From positions 1 to 5,253 of the forward strand of contig CAYHEK010000088.1 in assembly GCA_964355545.1 (NCBI GenBank): a stretch of 5,253 nucleotides of DNA. The letters run 5' to 3'. The position numbers and the translations under genes are program-made. The notes under the pieces were generated by a model. The model ran no database searches. It was not told the origin of the DNA and saw only the letters and a program-made list of their open reading frames with translations. Below, one piece after another: positions 5,175 through 5,253 of this stretch. The DNA is from JAPLGE01 sp964355545. Its GTDB lineage: Bacteria; Bipolaricaulota; Bipolaricaulia; UBA7950; UBA9294. Position 1 is the first letter of the stretch. Each line of letters begins with the position of its first letter.

Positions 5175-5253
5175 CTATTCCGCGATGAACTCGCCGTAGG
5201 CAAAGAGGGTCGCGGTCCCCCCGGTGTGCCAGAAAAGGACCCGCTCCTTGGCG
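5175..5253 (-). CDS. C-terminus of a PLP-dependent D-cysteine desulfhydrase / ACC-deaminase-like enzyme (partial)
   Basis: Read on the minus strand, 25 residues ending at TAG (5177-5175) include VLFWHTGGTATLFAYGEF. The HTGG...LFAY pattern is the C-terminal signature of the D-cysteine desulfhydrase / 1-aminocyclopropane-1-carboxylate deaminase family, fold-type II PLP enzymes. D-cysteine desulfhydrases release pyruvate, H2S and ammonia. The rest of the gene lies beyond the right edge, so the substrate cannot be settled: D-cysteine, ACC and other small amino acids are all possible, and the catalytic lysine is not visible. It converges on hoxF with 25 bp between stops, so it is not part of the hox operon. 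I recognised the family from recalled sequence pattern, not a search. Confidence 0.75.
   Translation of the reverse strand, partial: AKERVLFWHTGGTATLFAYGEFIAE

Noticed and set aside
4093..5199. Second plus-strand open frame overlapping hoxF
   Set aside because: This is a frame-shifted shadow of hoxF, dominated by Arg/Gly/Pro/Ala, without motifs or a credible ribosome site.
3743..5203. Long minus-strand open frame opposite hoxE and hoxF
   Set aside because: It is an antisense shadow in GC-rich DNA. Its translation is rich in Arg, Pro, Ala and Leu with no domain, while the plus strand carries complete, motif-bearing hoxE and hoxF.
1..5253. CRISPR arrays, tRNA or rRNA genes, insertion sequences or attachment sites
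   Set aside because: I saw no spaced direct repeats, tRNA-like folds, rRNA segments, transposase motifs or terminal inverted repeats. Nearly the whole window is accounted for by hox genes.

Overview
The window holds a nearly complete operon for a cytoplasmic NAD(P)-linked bidirectional [NiFe] hydrogenase (Hox type, group 3d by its motifs). It encodes all five structural subunits and the dedicated large-subunit maturation protease. The DNA is very G+C-rich (about two thirds G+C by eye, strong G/C preference at third codon positions) and uses GTG and TTG starts freely with strong Shine-Dalgarno (SD) sites. This points to a high-GC bacterium with an anaerobic or facultative, hydrogen-exchanging metabolism. 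The sequence alone does not fix a phylum. No cyanobacterial signature is visible and gene order differs from the cyanobacterial one.

Layout: 3-107, the 3' end of an unidentified plus-strand gene. 108-309, a gene-free leader with a strong 13-bp hairpin, a 16-bp palindrome and three overlapping mini-ORFs of doubtful reality. 310-1008 hoxU, 1001-1537 hoxY, 1548-2969 hoxH, 2971-3387 hoxW, 3424-3885 hoxE (ATG alternative at 3394), 3872-5149 hoxF. 5175-5253 on the minus strand is the 3' end of a convergent gene, recognisable as a PLP-dependent D-cysteine desulfhydrase / ACC-deaminase-like enzyme. The six hox genes are tightly packed: 8-bp overlap U/Y, 10-bp gap Y/H, 1-bp gap H/W, 6- or 36-bp gap W/E, 14-bp overlap E/F. 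They are almost certainly one transcript.

How it works: HoxH carries the NiFe site and HoxY the proximal [4Fe-4S] cluster; together they split or form H2. Electrons pass through the ferredoxin-like clusters of HoxU to the diaphorase HoxF (FMN, NAD(H) site, [4Fe-4S]), with HoxE contributing a [2Fe-2S] cluster. The net reaction is H2 + NAD+ <-> NADH + H+. HoxW removes the HoxH C-terminal tail after nickel insertion. No hyp genes for NiFe(CN)2CO assembly are in the window, so they must lie elsewhere.

The system itself is known. The unusual points are the gene order (U-Y-H-W-E-F instead of E-F-U-Y-H), a short NuoF-sized HoxF that lacks the N-terminal thioredoxin-like domain of the classical protein, a probable internal GTG start for hoxE, and a structured leader ahead of a TTG-started hoxU.
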